This document shows, piece by piece, positions 48,424 to 58,580 of a stretch of 64,000 bases of DNA. Position numbers and translations under genes: made by a program. A model generated the notes under the pieces. The model was given only the letters and a program-made list of their open reading frames with translations. It did no database searches and was not told the DNA's origin. This stretch comes from Zingiber officinale (lineage: Eukaryota > Streptophyta > Magnoliopsida > Zingiberales > Zingiberaceae): NCBI RefSeq assembly GCF_018446385.1, contig NC_055989.1, forward strand, positions 133,203,004 to 133,267,003, given 5' to 3'. Position 1 is the first letter of the stretch. Every line of letters starts with the position of its first letter.

Positions 48424-50798
48424 ATCTCCCACTTATACTAAAAGACTAAGCTGCTATATCTGCTGCCATACATCTGATTCCTAACCCTTCAACATGCCCA
48501 TCAAAAGCTCTTGCCTTAAGGACCTCAGTGGAAGGATCAATAGGTCATCACCGATGCAATCTAGGCAACAACTTCTCCTCGTTTATACGATTTCTCGTAT
48601 TGGGTGGTACTGCGCTATTGTGTTTACTTGCCTTATAGACTTATGGTTTCTTCGAGTTTGCTATCGCACCAACATTATTACAATAAATTGTAATAATCTT
48701 TGGACAAACCGAAATCATATCTAAGTCTATCTTGAGATTATTGAGTCATTAACTTTTATGACTACCTCGAGGCTTGCCATATACTAAGCTTCTATGGTGG
48801 AGTCCAGAAAAACACCTATGCTTATCACTCTTCCATAGTTATGACTTTACCTCCTAAAATAAACACAAAACCCTGAGGTTGACTTATTATTGTCCTTATC
48901 CGATTGGAAGTCAAAATCCATGCAATCCACAAGGACCAAATTAACTGCCTTGTAAGCTAGCATATAATCTTTAGTACCTCTAAGGTACTTCAATATATGC
49001 TTTACTGCAATCCACTGTCCTTGTCTAGGGTTACTTTGATATCTGTTAACTATGCCCTTGGCAAAACAGATTTCTTATCTCGTACATAGCATACATTAGG
49101 CTTCCGACAGCCGAAGCATAAAGAACTGTCTTTATTTCCTTTATCTCTTTTGATGTCTACAGAGACATATCTTTAGATAAAGTTACTCCATCCTGAAAAG
49201 GTAAGAAACCTTTCTTGGAGTTTTGCATGCTTAAAACGAGCAAGGATTTTTCTGATATATGAAGCTTGGGATAAGTAAAATATTCTTTTCTTGAGATCAC
49301 TTATTTCTTTGATCTTAAGAATATATACATTCTCCCAAGTCCTTTATATCGAATTGTTTGAACAACCATACCCTTACTTCTGACAACATTTTGATATTGT
49401 TTCCAACTACCAAAAATGTTATCTACGTATAGTACAAAAATACCACCACGCTTTCATCACACCTTTTGTATACACAAGACTTATCCGGTTACTAAATCCA
49501 TAGATCTGGATTACTTTGATAAACCGGATGTTCCAAGACCTTGAAGCTTTACCTCAGTCCATAGACTGATTGAGCTTGCACACAAGATGCTCTTAGCCCT
49601 TTGCAATGAACCCTTCTGGTTGCTTTATATGGATGCTTTCTTCAAGACTTCCATTAAGGAATGCTGTCTTGACATCCACTTGCCAAATAGATAAAAGAAT
49701 CCGGATAGACTTAAGCATGGATAACAGTGAAAAAGTTTCATTTTTCATCAAGCCTTGCTTTGAAAGTTACTACCTTCCTGTCTATCCCTCTTTTCCTATT
49801 ATAGACCTTTTTACACCCAACGGCTTTTACACCATTTGGTGATTCTACAAGCTTCCAGATTTTATTAGAATACATATATTCTAATTCTGTTATTCATTAC
49901 TCTTTACCAAGATGCTGCATCTTTATCTTGGAGTACTTCATCATATGACCGGAGATCAGGTTCATGTCCTCCAGGGATCGAATCCAAAAAAAATCTCTAA
50001 AACATGAACCTATTTAGGTTGCCTAACAACCCTCCCACTACGACAAGGCACTTTCTGCAATTGTGTATCATTTGTGATACGTGTTGCAGTTTTCTTGTGG
50101 TATCTCATCTTGTACAGTTGGTACTAGGTTAGACACGTCCTTTATTATTTCCTTAAGAACAAATTTACTTATGAGCACGTGGTTCATTATATAGTCCTTT
50201 TCTAAAAATCAGTCATTGATGCTAACAATGACCTTCTGATTTTTAAGACTATAAACTTACTTTTGTTTATCTAGGATAACTTACAAACAAGTGAACTCCT
50301 ATCCAACTTATCATTATCTCTCTTTAACATATGTGCTAGATTACCCGAATCCGAATATGCTTCAAAATAGGCTTACGCCTATTCAGCAATTCTATATGAG
50401 TAGAGAGTTATGACTTGGAAGGCACTATGTTCACCTGCAGAGAGTTATTGACAACTCATTTAATTAATATCTAAGTCCAAGAGTAGTACCACTCAACCTT
50501 ATTATCATGTCGGACTAAGTCCACCTTGATGCTGATGTTGCAATACATTTGACATTGAAGCCAAAATGTAACACCGCGCCATCTCATCTGCCTTTACCCA
50601 TCTCTTATGATAATCAATCTCCTCTTGGGTAGATTCACCAGTGGGTGCATCAGGGCACTGCTCAGTCAGTACAAATTTATAGCTCTCAGCAGTAAGAACA
50701 ATGTCCAGGTTTCTTTTCCAATCTATGTAATTAGGTCCAGTAAGTCTATTTTGTTGAAGTATGATTGACAGTGGGTTGAAAGTCATCCTAAGAATCAC
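48424..50798 (-). pseudogene. Copia gag-pol remnants, internal region 2, with internal deletion
   Basis: Repeats 40901 to about 42930 almost base for base, including the same broken RT and RNase H pieces. Integrase and most of gag-protease are then missing, replaced by an LTR-derived patch (about 50433-50524). A gag start of up to 97 codons follows on the minus strand (50505-50798), with ILQQNRLTGPNYIDWKRNLD and HKRWVKADEMARCYILAS, better preserved than in region 1. Confidence 0.8.
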
Positions 50799-51892
50799 AA
50801 ATAACTTTTGGTCAGAACTCTAAATTTAGAATAATATTGATTCCTCAAACAATACTATTTTAAATTAACCAACACCTCATAACACCGTGAATTTTGTATG
50901 CCACGTTAGTGTGGACGTATACAAATTCAACATTTGTAAAAGGAGGGTTTTAACCCATTAATTTTATTATCTTGTCGACCTAACTTTTTGACAAATAAAA
51001 TTAATAGTTGGTATTATTTGGTCACACAAATAATAGCAGTGACTCCGTTGGGGAGGATACTATTGGATGTGTCTAAGTGTATACCATTACTTGACACTAA
51101 GTCCATTAATAAGATTATGCCCCTTCCGTTGGGGAAGATCACACGCTCTTAATTAACTTCCTATAGTCATCCATAAATGGAAGTCTGTTCTAGTGGTCCG
51201 CAAACAAGCTCATCCGTTATGGAGGAAGGCACTCAGAGCCAACGCGCAAGCTTGTTTGCATCACTTACAAACCAGTAATGGAGACCATGGGATTTATTTA
51301 AAAATCCCTCTCCCACTTAGTTATTTATAAATGAGAAATTTTAAATATGCTTGCCTACTTTACTTGTAAACTAACATGCACACACAACACAATATAAAAG
51401 CAATAAATAGAAAATCTAATTTAAACTATTATGGCTTTTATCTCTAGTTGTCCTCCGTGTGTTGTCATCCCAAGCTGCTGCCATATTTGGCCATCGCCAC
51501 CGGGTCTAGCTGTCGCATCCATCTTGCTCCTAGTTCCGCTGCGCCTCTGGTCCTTAGAAGGTTCCACGCTTTGCAAGATTCGATCCGCGACATAAATAGA
51601 ATTTTACATTTTTGATCCTATATTCCATAAAAGGAATGTACATGTATCTAGATCAAAAATAAAATCCTAATAAAACTAAATACAGCTCCTGCTGTATTTT
51701 AATACAATCATGCACACACATATAAATGCCCTTGACACGTCCAAGGGTCCAATCACACACATAATAACTAAAAGTCATAATAGTTGGATCCTGCATTCAC
51801 AAATTTAGCACATCCTACTATTAACCTGCCTAAATTATGTATGACATGTGCATAATTAAACTAAATACCAAATACACAGAGGCAAAACCCTA
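50799..51892 (-). other. Leader between primer site and gag, internal region 2
   Basis: Same layout as 44101-45418, with one copy of the gccacgttagtgtggacgta segment (near 50900) instead of two. No gene seen. Confidence 0.5.
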
Positions 51893-51904
51893 GCTCTGAT
51901 ACCA
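51893..51904 (-). other. Primer-binding site (tRNA-iMet), internal region 2
   Basis: Exact TGGTATCAGAGC on the minus strand next to the LTR starting at 51907. Confidence 0.85.
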
Positions 51905-51906
51905 AT

Positions 51907-53978
51907 TGTTGGTTGCTACTCGGAAAACCTATAGGTTCCACTGTACAAAAATTTTGTACAAAGGTCTGAACCTTTTCCTAGCTACCATGTGTTCTTTTAA
52001 ATTAAATTTTGGATCGCCTGCGGAACTTAACACGTTTGATCCAAAACTTAATCTATTTGTTCTTTTAGGTTTTGACTTGGATCTCTTGCAGAACTTAACA
52101 CGTTCGACCCAAGTCTCCTTAAGTTATTAATTCCATTAAATATTATTTTTCATAATTGGTTCCCAGTACTGACGTGGCGAGGCACATGGCCTTCTTGGAT
52201 ATGGGAGCAACCACCACCGACTAGACAAAACCTTTTATAGAAAGATAATATTTAATTTCCTAAAATAACTTTAGGTTAACCAAAGAGAACAATCAAATCA
52301 CAAGGAAAAGAAAAAACAAAAGAACACAACTTCGAAAAACATATTCGAAATTCTAGAACGTAAGCCTCTTGTATTTGGTATTATTTCCATAAATAACTAG
52401 CATGATGCGGAAAGAAAAATTACTAGTTATACCTTGTAGAAAACCTCTTGATCTTCTACCGTATTCCTCTTCTAACCTCGGACGTTGTGTGGGCAACGAT
52501 CTACCGAGATGAGAAACCACCAACCACCTTCTTCTCCTCCAAGCAAGGTTCGGCCACAAAGGAAAACTTCACCAAGGAGAAAAACCAAAATACTAACCAA
52601 GCTCCAAGAGATGCTAGCTTTCTCTCCTTCTTCTTCTTCTTCTCCGAGTAGTATCCGGCCACCACAAGAGCTCCAATGGAAGAAGGAGATTCGGCCACCA
52701 CAAGAGGAAGAGAAAGAGAGGATGGCCGGCCACACCAAGGAACAAAAGAGGGAGAGAAAACAATAGAGATTTTTTTTTTTGTGAAGGCACCCTCACCCCT
52801 TCTTTTATATTCCTTGGCCTAGGCAAATTAGGAAATTTAATTACAATAAAATTTCCTTAATTCTCTTGACATGATTTAATTGAGAAAAATAAAATAATAT
52901 TTCCCCAATTAATCTCTAATGGCCGGCCATATCAATGGTAAGCAAATTGGACAAGTTTCAATCAACAATTAAAACTTTCCTTATTTGTTTCCGGAAATTT
53001 TAAAAATAAAATTTCTCTTCAAAAAATCTCTTCATGGTTAAAAAGAAATTTCCATAATTTTAATTTTACAACATGTGAATAATTTTTTAAAGAGAAAATA
53101 AAATATCTCACCAATCTACAAATAAGGAAAGAGATCTAATCTCTTTCTTTAATCTTTTGTAAATTTTACAAGAGAGATAATTTAATTCAAATTCTCTTTA
53201 ATAAATTATTTCTTCCACATAATAAAAATTAAAATTAAAATTCTTTTAAATTTATTTTGGCCGGCCCTACTAGCTTGGGTTCAAGCTAGGGCCGGCCACC
53301 CAATCTTATACCTAGGCCGGCCCTAGCTTGTTCCCAAGCTAGCTTGGCCGGCCCCTATTGGGTGGGTATAGAAGGTGGGTATAGGTGGGTATAGAACTCT
53401 ATAAATAAGAGGCTACGATAGGGACCGAGAGGAGGAATTGGTTTTGGTCTCCCGATAAAATTAAGCATCCCGTGTTCGCCCCGAACACACAACTTAATTT
53501 TATCAATAATAATTCATTCCACTAGAGAACTATTATTGAACTACCGCACCAATCCCAAATTATATTTTTGGGCTCCTTCTTATTATGAGTGTGTTAGTCT
53601 CCCTGTGTTTAAGATATCGAATGTCCACTAATTAAGTGAGTTACTGACAACTCATTTAATTAATATCTAATTCCAAGAGTAATACCACTCAACCTTATTA
53701 TCATGTCGGACTAAGTCCACCTGCAGGGTTTAACATGACAATCTTTATGAGCTCCTCTTGAGAACATTATCAACCTAGTATCTCTAGGACACAGTTTCAT
53801 TCTATAATCAACAACACACACTATAAGTGATACCATTTCCCAACTTATCGGGTTTATTGATTCATCGAACTAAATCTCACCCATTGATAAATTAAAGAAA
53901 TAAATATCAAACATATGTGCTTGTTATTATATTAGGATTAAGAGCACACACTTCCATAATAACTGATATTATGTTTAT
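51907..53978 (-). repeat. LTR copy 3, truncated at its far end
   Basis: More diverged than copies 1 and 2: it lacks a block matching about 39140-39300, and the biased segment is altered. Similarity to the full LTR stops at about 53963. About 15 bases (tgatattatgtttatac) then lead into the SIRE-like LTR. Confidence 0.85.
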
Positions 53979-54573
53979 ACCAACCAGGATGCTCCACGTG
54001 GCGAAGTCGTGGCAGGGATAAAGTTTGGTCCCGGGCGCCCGGACCACCTTTTTCCAGCAGGTTCCTCACCTGCAAAACAAGGTTAGTCCGAGAAAAATCC
54101 CCTGCAAGATAGTGTTAGAATCTGATAAAACACAGTAAGGAATAATTGACAGTCTTCGGACTGTCCGAGTCTGACTTCAGATTCCCAACCGGAAATCCTA
54201 GGTCGACCCGACGCCTACTGTTCCCTCTAAGGGGAACGCGTCCTCACCTACTCCCCTCAGGAGAGATTACCTGATGTCAGTCCGGTCCTCCAGACCGACT
54301 AGACTTACCGCCTAGGGTTACCACCCCCTAGGACCTAGGGTTACCGCCCCCTAGGACCTAAGGTTACCGCCCCTTAGAGTTTTCCTCCACCTAGGGTTAC
54401 CGCCCCCTAGGACCTAAGGTTACCACCCCTTAGGGTTTTCCCTTTGCCTAACCGCAGCTAGGACTTTCTTGAAACACTTATTCAAACATGTTAGATCACA
54501 CACTAACTTAACTTTGAATCATTTGCCATTATCAAAACTAAGGTTCGATCGTCGGATGCTTCCCGCACCAACA
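53979..54573 (-). repeat. SIRE-like 3' LTR, truncated
   Basis: Matches 60915-61542 closely, including the cctagggttaccgcccccta repeat array, though with fewer array units. The outer about 450 bp are missing at the junction with the Copia array. Confidence 0.9.
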
Positions 54574-55987
54574 ATCTCCCTCTTTTTGTTAATGACAATC
54601 GAAATTCAATGTTAAGTAAAAGAAATATGTTGTTATGTATAAGCACAAGACACAAGATAAGCGTGATAGCAAGATAAGCATAAACATAGCTCCCCCTTAA
54701 TACAAGCTCCCTTTAAAATATTTTCTTTGAATTTGAATTTCTATTTTATTTCTTTCTTTGAATTTCTCTACTCTCCCCCTTTGTCATATATCAAAAATGA
54801 GCTAGTTTTGAAAACTTAATTTTTCAAGACAGATTTTAGCAGAAAATATTTTAACTTAGGCAAGGAGCAAGTGTAAGGCAACACCTTAGAATAGCAATAT
54901 TTTTCAAAATTTTATCAATTGATTTTGCTTGAAGAGATTTGCAAAGAGGAACTCTTTTTAACTTAGTGTGTTTTGAGGAGAAAAAATTTTCAAACAAAAA
55001 TTTAACTTCAGAAATTTTCAAACAAAATTTTCAACTTCAGAAATTTTCTGGAAGAAAAAATATTCAGGTTTTTAAAGAAAATTTTCAAGGAAGGTTTTCA
55101 ACTTAAAAAAAATTTCAAGGCTTTAAATAATTTTCTAAAAAAAATTTTAACTTAACGAATTTTCGAAAAGATTTCAGCTTAAATAACTTTCTAACAAGAT
55201 TTAAAAAGGATTTTCAGAATAGAGGACACTTGAAAGTTTTAAATTTGGAGAAAGTTTTTGAGAAAGCTGCTTTGAAATGAATTTCAAAAATACTTAAGGC
55301 AAAGGAGAAGCGATAACCTTATTTGTTAATAGCTTGTCATTTTGTTTTAGTAAGGTATCAGAGCCCTAAAGTCCAAGCATGAGTAAAGATTTGTTTTGAT
55401 CAGGTATCAGATCCCTTAAGTACAGACATGCTTAAACTTATTATTTCCTTCACCAACTGTCTAACCGTTTAGCTACTTGCTGATTGCCTAGAGGGCAACA
55501 GTGTTCACTTGGTTAGTCAAGTCAAGTCAATTGATCCAGTTAAATTTGACTAAGGTTGGAAGACTTGATTTGATTACTGTTAATCATGTATTTAACGCCC
55601 AGACTCATATTGATGCACAGAAATAAGCATTCTCGAGTCCAGGCTGTACCCTATACATCTCACACCGTTCTATGTTTACAAACACAATCAAGGTAAACCT
55701 AGGTGTTTGTGAGATGCTCTGGCCGAGTCCTGGGAGAACATGATTTCTAGGGGGAAATCCTAGGCTAAATCCAACTTTCGAAAGTCTAGTAAAGTAGGGA
55801 TTTTGGAAAATCAGTTTTGCCTAGAAGTTATAAAAATGTGATTAAAAGACTAATCTATTAGATTAAGGTATAGTCAATCAAGCCTGAAGTAAAACAGTCT
55901 ATTAGATTAAAAAGTCGACATAGATAAAAGAGTCATAATAGAGCTGCTACAAGTTGTACTAGAGTCATAATAGAGCTACAGTCGGAG
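54574..55987 (-). other. Purine tract and AT-rich 3' region of the SIRE-like element
   Basis: The polypurine tract complement atctccctctttttg follows the LTR. The rest is AT-rich with repeated ttttcaaaca and aattttcaac words (about 54900-55250). No gene is seen; it probably includes the 3' UTR of the extra gene. Confidence 0.55.
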
Positions 55988-57312
55988 CTACTGAGATGAT
56001 GAGGGAGGTGGTCCGGAACCCAGCGACCGGAGTAGTGTCAGGAGCTCAGTGTGACGAGCCCGATCGTCCTCTCGTAGATCTCGGCGTAGGTCGGAGAGCT
56101 CCTGCCGTACGCCTCGTCGTAAGTCGGAGACCTCCTGTCGGACCTCTCGTCGAAGATCGGAGACCTCTCGCCGCATGGCCTGATGAAACTCGGAGCTCTC
56201 ATTCTGGAGACTCGACATCGCCCTCTCTAGTCCGGAAACTCGATCAGCTAGAGTGCGGGGAGCTGGGTGTGGTGCTCGAGGTGGTGGTGGGGCAGGAGCA
56301 GCCTCCTCAGGAAATAGTGTCAACATGAACTCATCTTGCTCTGCCTCCCCCGCCTGCTGGTGCTGTGCCCCCCTACGCCAGGACATGGTACCCTCATCGT
56401 CTATATGGATATTTGCTAGGGAAAAGTTCCTAGCTCCTATGATGTCAAACTCGGTCATGTGGCGGATGTCACCTCCGGTGACATCAATGTGCAATGAGGA
56501 CATGTAAGCTATCAAAATGTGACAGTAAGGCATATGTACTCGTCTGCTGGTCACGTATCCAGCTGCGTAAATAATAGTGGAAAAGATGTGTAGGCTGATG
56601 TCTATGTCTAACCTATGACACAGGGCATAGAGAAGAAAGGAGTGAAATGGACGCATCACCGCAATGTCGTGAGTGGTCAGCGGTAGAATACAAAGTACTA
56701 GAACCCTATAAAGGGCGTAGTCCTGAATTCTAAGGTTAAGTGACCTAAACTGGGTCTCAGTGGGATCATGCTGGTCCTCAAAGAAATACGAATAGATCGT
56801 ATCGAGGGTAATATGTGAGTAGGGATCTCCAAAAGGTAGTTCTCTAGGAGGATAACATAAAAAGGTGCAGGATGACTCTCGTAACCCTAGAAACTCACGA
56901 ATGGTGGTGGGAGATAATGTGATATCCGTGCCAGCTGCCCTAGTGGTATAGGAGTAGTCGTCTACTTTCACTAGGTTGTTGTAAAATTCGGCACATAAAC
57001 TTATGTTTACTGGGCTGGTGCACTCAACAAGGTTTCGCAACCTATAGTGGCTTATAGCCTCGGAGACTGGAATACAAGAGCGTAGAAAGAACGATCTATC
57101 TATACATTTGGTTCTAATGGCCATGTAATTTGTTGACATAAACTTAATCCTAAGTTCTTCGACGGGAAACTTAGGGTCAATGCTAGGTGTAGAGGGCCCA
57201 GCACCAGATTTAGAACGCTTCCTAAATTTCAAATTAATATTACACTAGGAAATAAACAAGCATTATAAGAAATAAAGTTTAGGAGGGGATAGAAATTTTA
57301 CCGAGGAGCCAT
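55988..57312 (-). CDS. Retrotransposon-borne extra gene, plant transposon-protein domain with C-terminal coiled coil
   Basis: Exon 1 is 57312-57302 (MAPR) and exon 2 is 57221-55988, joined by a GT-AG intron of 80 bp (gtaaaattt to aaatttag), giving 414 residues. This start is preferred over the inner Met at 57232, which lies within the intron. The N-terminus is basic (RKRSKSG). Residues about 25-280 resemble the domain called putative plant transposon protein (LVECTSPVNISLCAEFYNNL, then DITLSPTTIREFLGL). A Pro/Ala-rich linker near 310-325 leads to a coiled coil with three 11-residue repeats (EVSDLRREVRQ, EVSDLRRGVRQ, ELSDLRRDLRE). The frame is uninterrupted. A TATA box lies 150 bp upstream. 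It stands where pol or an env-like gene would be in a full element. Function is unknown; the coiled coil suggests oligomers. Confidence 0.8.
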
Positions 57313-57460
57313 TGTAATAAATTTTAGAACTGACGACCTCGGTTGAGTCACGACTCCGTATCAACCGCGGAAAATTTAAATTTTGAAAATCTTCGCAGGT
57401 AAGCTAAGAAGCTTTAAGGAGGAAGACTTGGGTGCAAGGGTAGGGGACGCCTCCTGTCCC

Positions 57461-57471
57461 CTATATATAAG
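57461..57471 (-). promoter_or_regulatory. TATA box of the extra gene, with GGGCGCCCGG blocks upstream
   Basis: Read on the minus strand: CCTTATATATAG-like, about 150 bp before the ATG. Four to five GGGCGCCCGG-type palindromes follow upstream (57475-57585). The element's LTR shows the same arrangement: ATATAAAAGGAG at 60851-60864 with GGGCGCCTGG and related blocks at 60869-60980. Confidence 0.65.
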
Positions 57472-57599
57472 GGAGTCCGGGTGCCCGGACCTGTTCCGGG
57501 CGCCCGGGGTCGTGTGAGGTGGGGCGCCCGGGTTCTCTGCGGGCGCCCGGGGTCTGAATACCGGGGGCGCCCGACCCCGGTTTTTGACCCTTGTTTGTT

Positions 57600-57789
57600 C
57601 GTTCCCTTTTTTTTTTAATGTTTTAATTAACTTAAAAATGTTTAAGTTAATTTGATTTTAAACATGTTTAATTGAGAATTATTTTAAATTAATTCAATTT
57701 TGAAATTGTTTAAGTTAATTTGATTTGAAGATGTTTAAGTTAAGTAATTTGGAGGAATATTTTAATTTACTTAGTCATCTCACCCGATG
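57600..57789. other. AT-rich spacer between the extra gene promoter and the post-gag segment
   Basis: Repeats of aagttaatttgattt and atgtttaa words; no gene seen. Confidence 0.5.
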
Positions 57790-58310
57790 TTTGTTTTCAA
57801 TCAGGGGATCCTATTATTTTGTGAGATGAATTAGTTCAATTTATAGGGTTTTGTTTAACTTTATGTTAGATTCGGGTTTAGCTTTGGGTTCAACAAGTAA
57901 GCGTTCTTTGGATAAACTTCTGGGCTATGGTGAGTCACAAGGAACTCATTAAAGTAACCATGCCTTCGAGGTTTCCCAAATAGTCCTACCCATTGAGCTT
58001 AATACTAAACCTTGGTCTAACTAGTTAGGATCCATTTAAGGGTAGCTTCGGTTAGTTCCACTTGGCCAAATGCACCAGGTCGAAGCCATATCTTTCTAGA
58101 CATGCGATGCCCAAGTTTTCCCAACGTACTATCATCCAAAAACTTCACCAGTACTGTGCTTCAAGTTAAAATTTAACCCTTTTTAATCTATCCTTATTTA
58201 CCCATCCGGGTAATCTACTCTTGTTTACCCATTTCGGGTAGATTAAGTTCGGTTACCCTGTCGGGTAAATAGATTTTGGAGTTGCCAGCTATTCTGGACT
58301 CTCATTCTAT
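57790..58310 (-). repeat. Conserved post-gag segment, inverted copy of 62745-63260
   Basis: Its reverse complement matches 62745-63260 over about 500 bp (for example ggtgaagtttttggatgata and actagttagaccaaggttta). Neither strand has a good open frame. It includes three short palindromes of the form ACCC-loop-GGGT at 58198-58213, 58225-58240 and 58253-58268. Confidence 0.85.
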
Positions 58311-58580
58311 TTGATTTTTGAGTTTTGAATTTTAGATTAATTTCAAATTTTGAATTTTGAGTTTTAGATTTAAATTTTGAATTTTGAATTTTGAATTTTG
58401 AGTTTTGAATTTTGAATTTTGAGTTTTGAATTTTGAATTTTTGATTAATTTCAAATTTTTTATTTTGAGTTTTTGATTAATTTTGAATTTTTAATTTTGA
58501 GTTTTTAGATTAATTTTGAGTTTTTAGATTAATTTCAAATTTTTAATTTTGAGTTTTTAGATTAATTTTGAATTTTTATT
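58311..58580. repeat. Simple tandem array of ttttgaattttgag words
   Basis: About 270 bp built of 7-mers ttttgaa and ttttgag with occasional ttagattaatt inserts, directly downstream of the gag stop (minus strand). Confidence 0.85.

Larger units (their letters stand above)
38308..53978 (-). mobile_element. Tandem Copia array: LTR-internal-(partial LTR)LTR-internal-LTR
   Basis: Three long LTR copies (38308-40900, 45827-48423, 51907-53978 truncated) separate two internal regions (40901-45432 and 48424-51906). A 394-bp extra LTR head lies at 45433-45826. Both internal regions carry the same primer site, purine-tract complement (atctccc) and decayed Copia pol on the minus strand. Adjacent elements sharing a middle LTR usually come from unequal recombination. 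The copies are nearly identical over long stretches, including shared pol defects, so the second unit probably arose by duplication rather than independent insertion. Confidence 0.85.

Noticed and set aside
55996-56507. Plus-strand frames opposite the extra gene
   Set aside because: Mirror images of the 414-residue minus-strand frame with no matching features.
58311-58580. CRISPR-like regular repeats
   Set aside because: The repeats are contiguous low-complexity words without unique spacers, in a plant retroelement.
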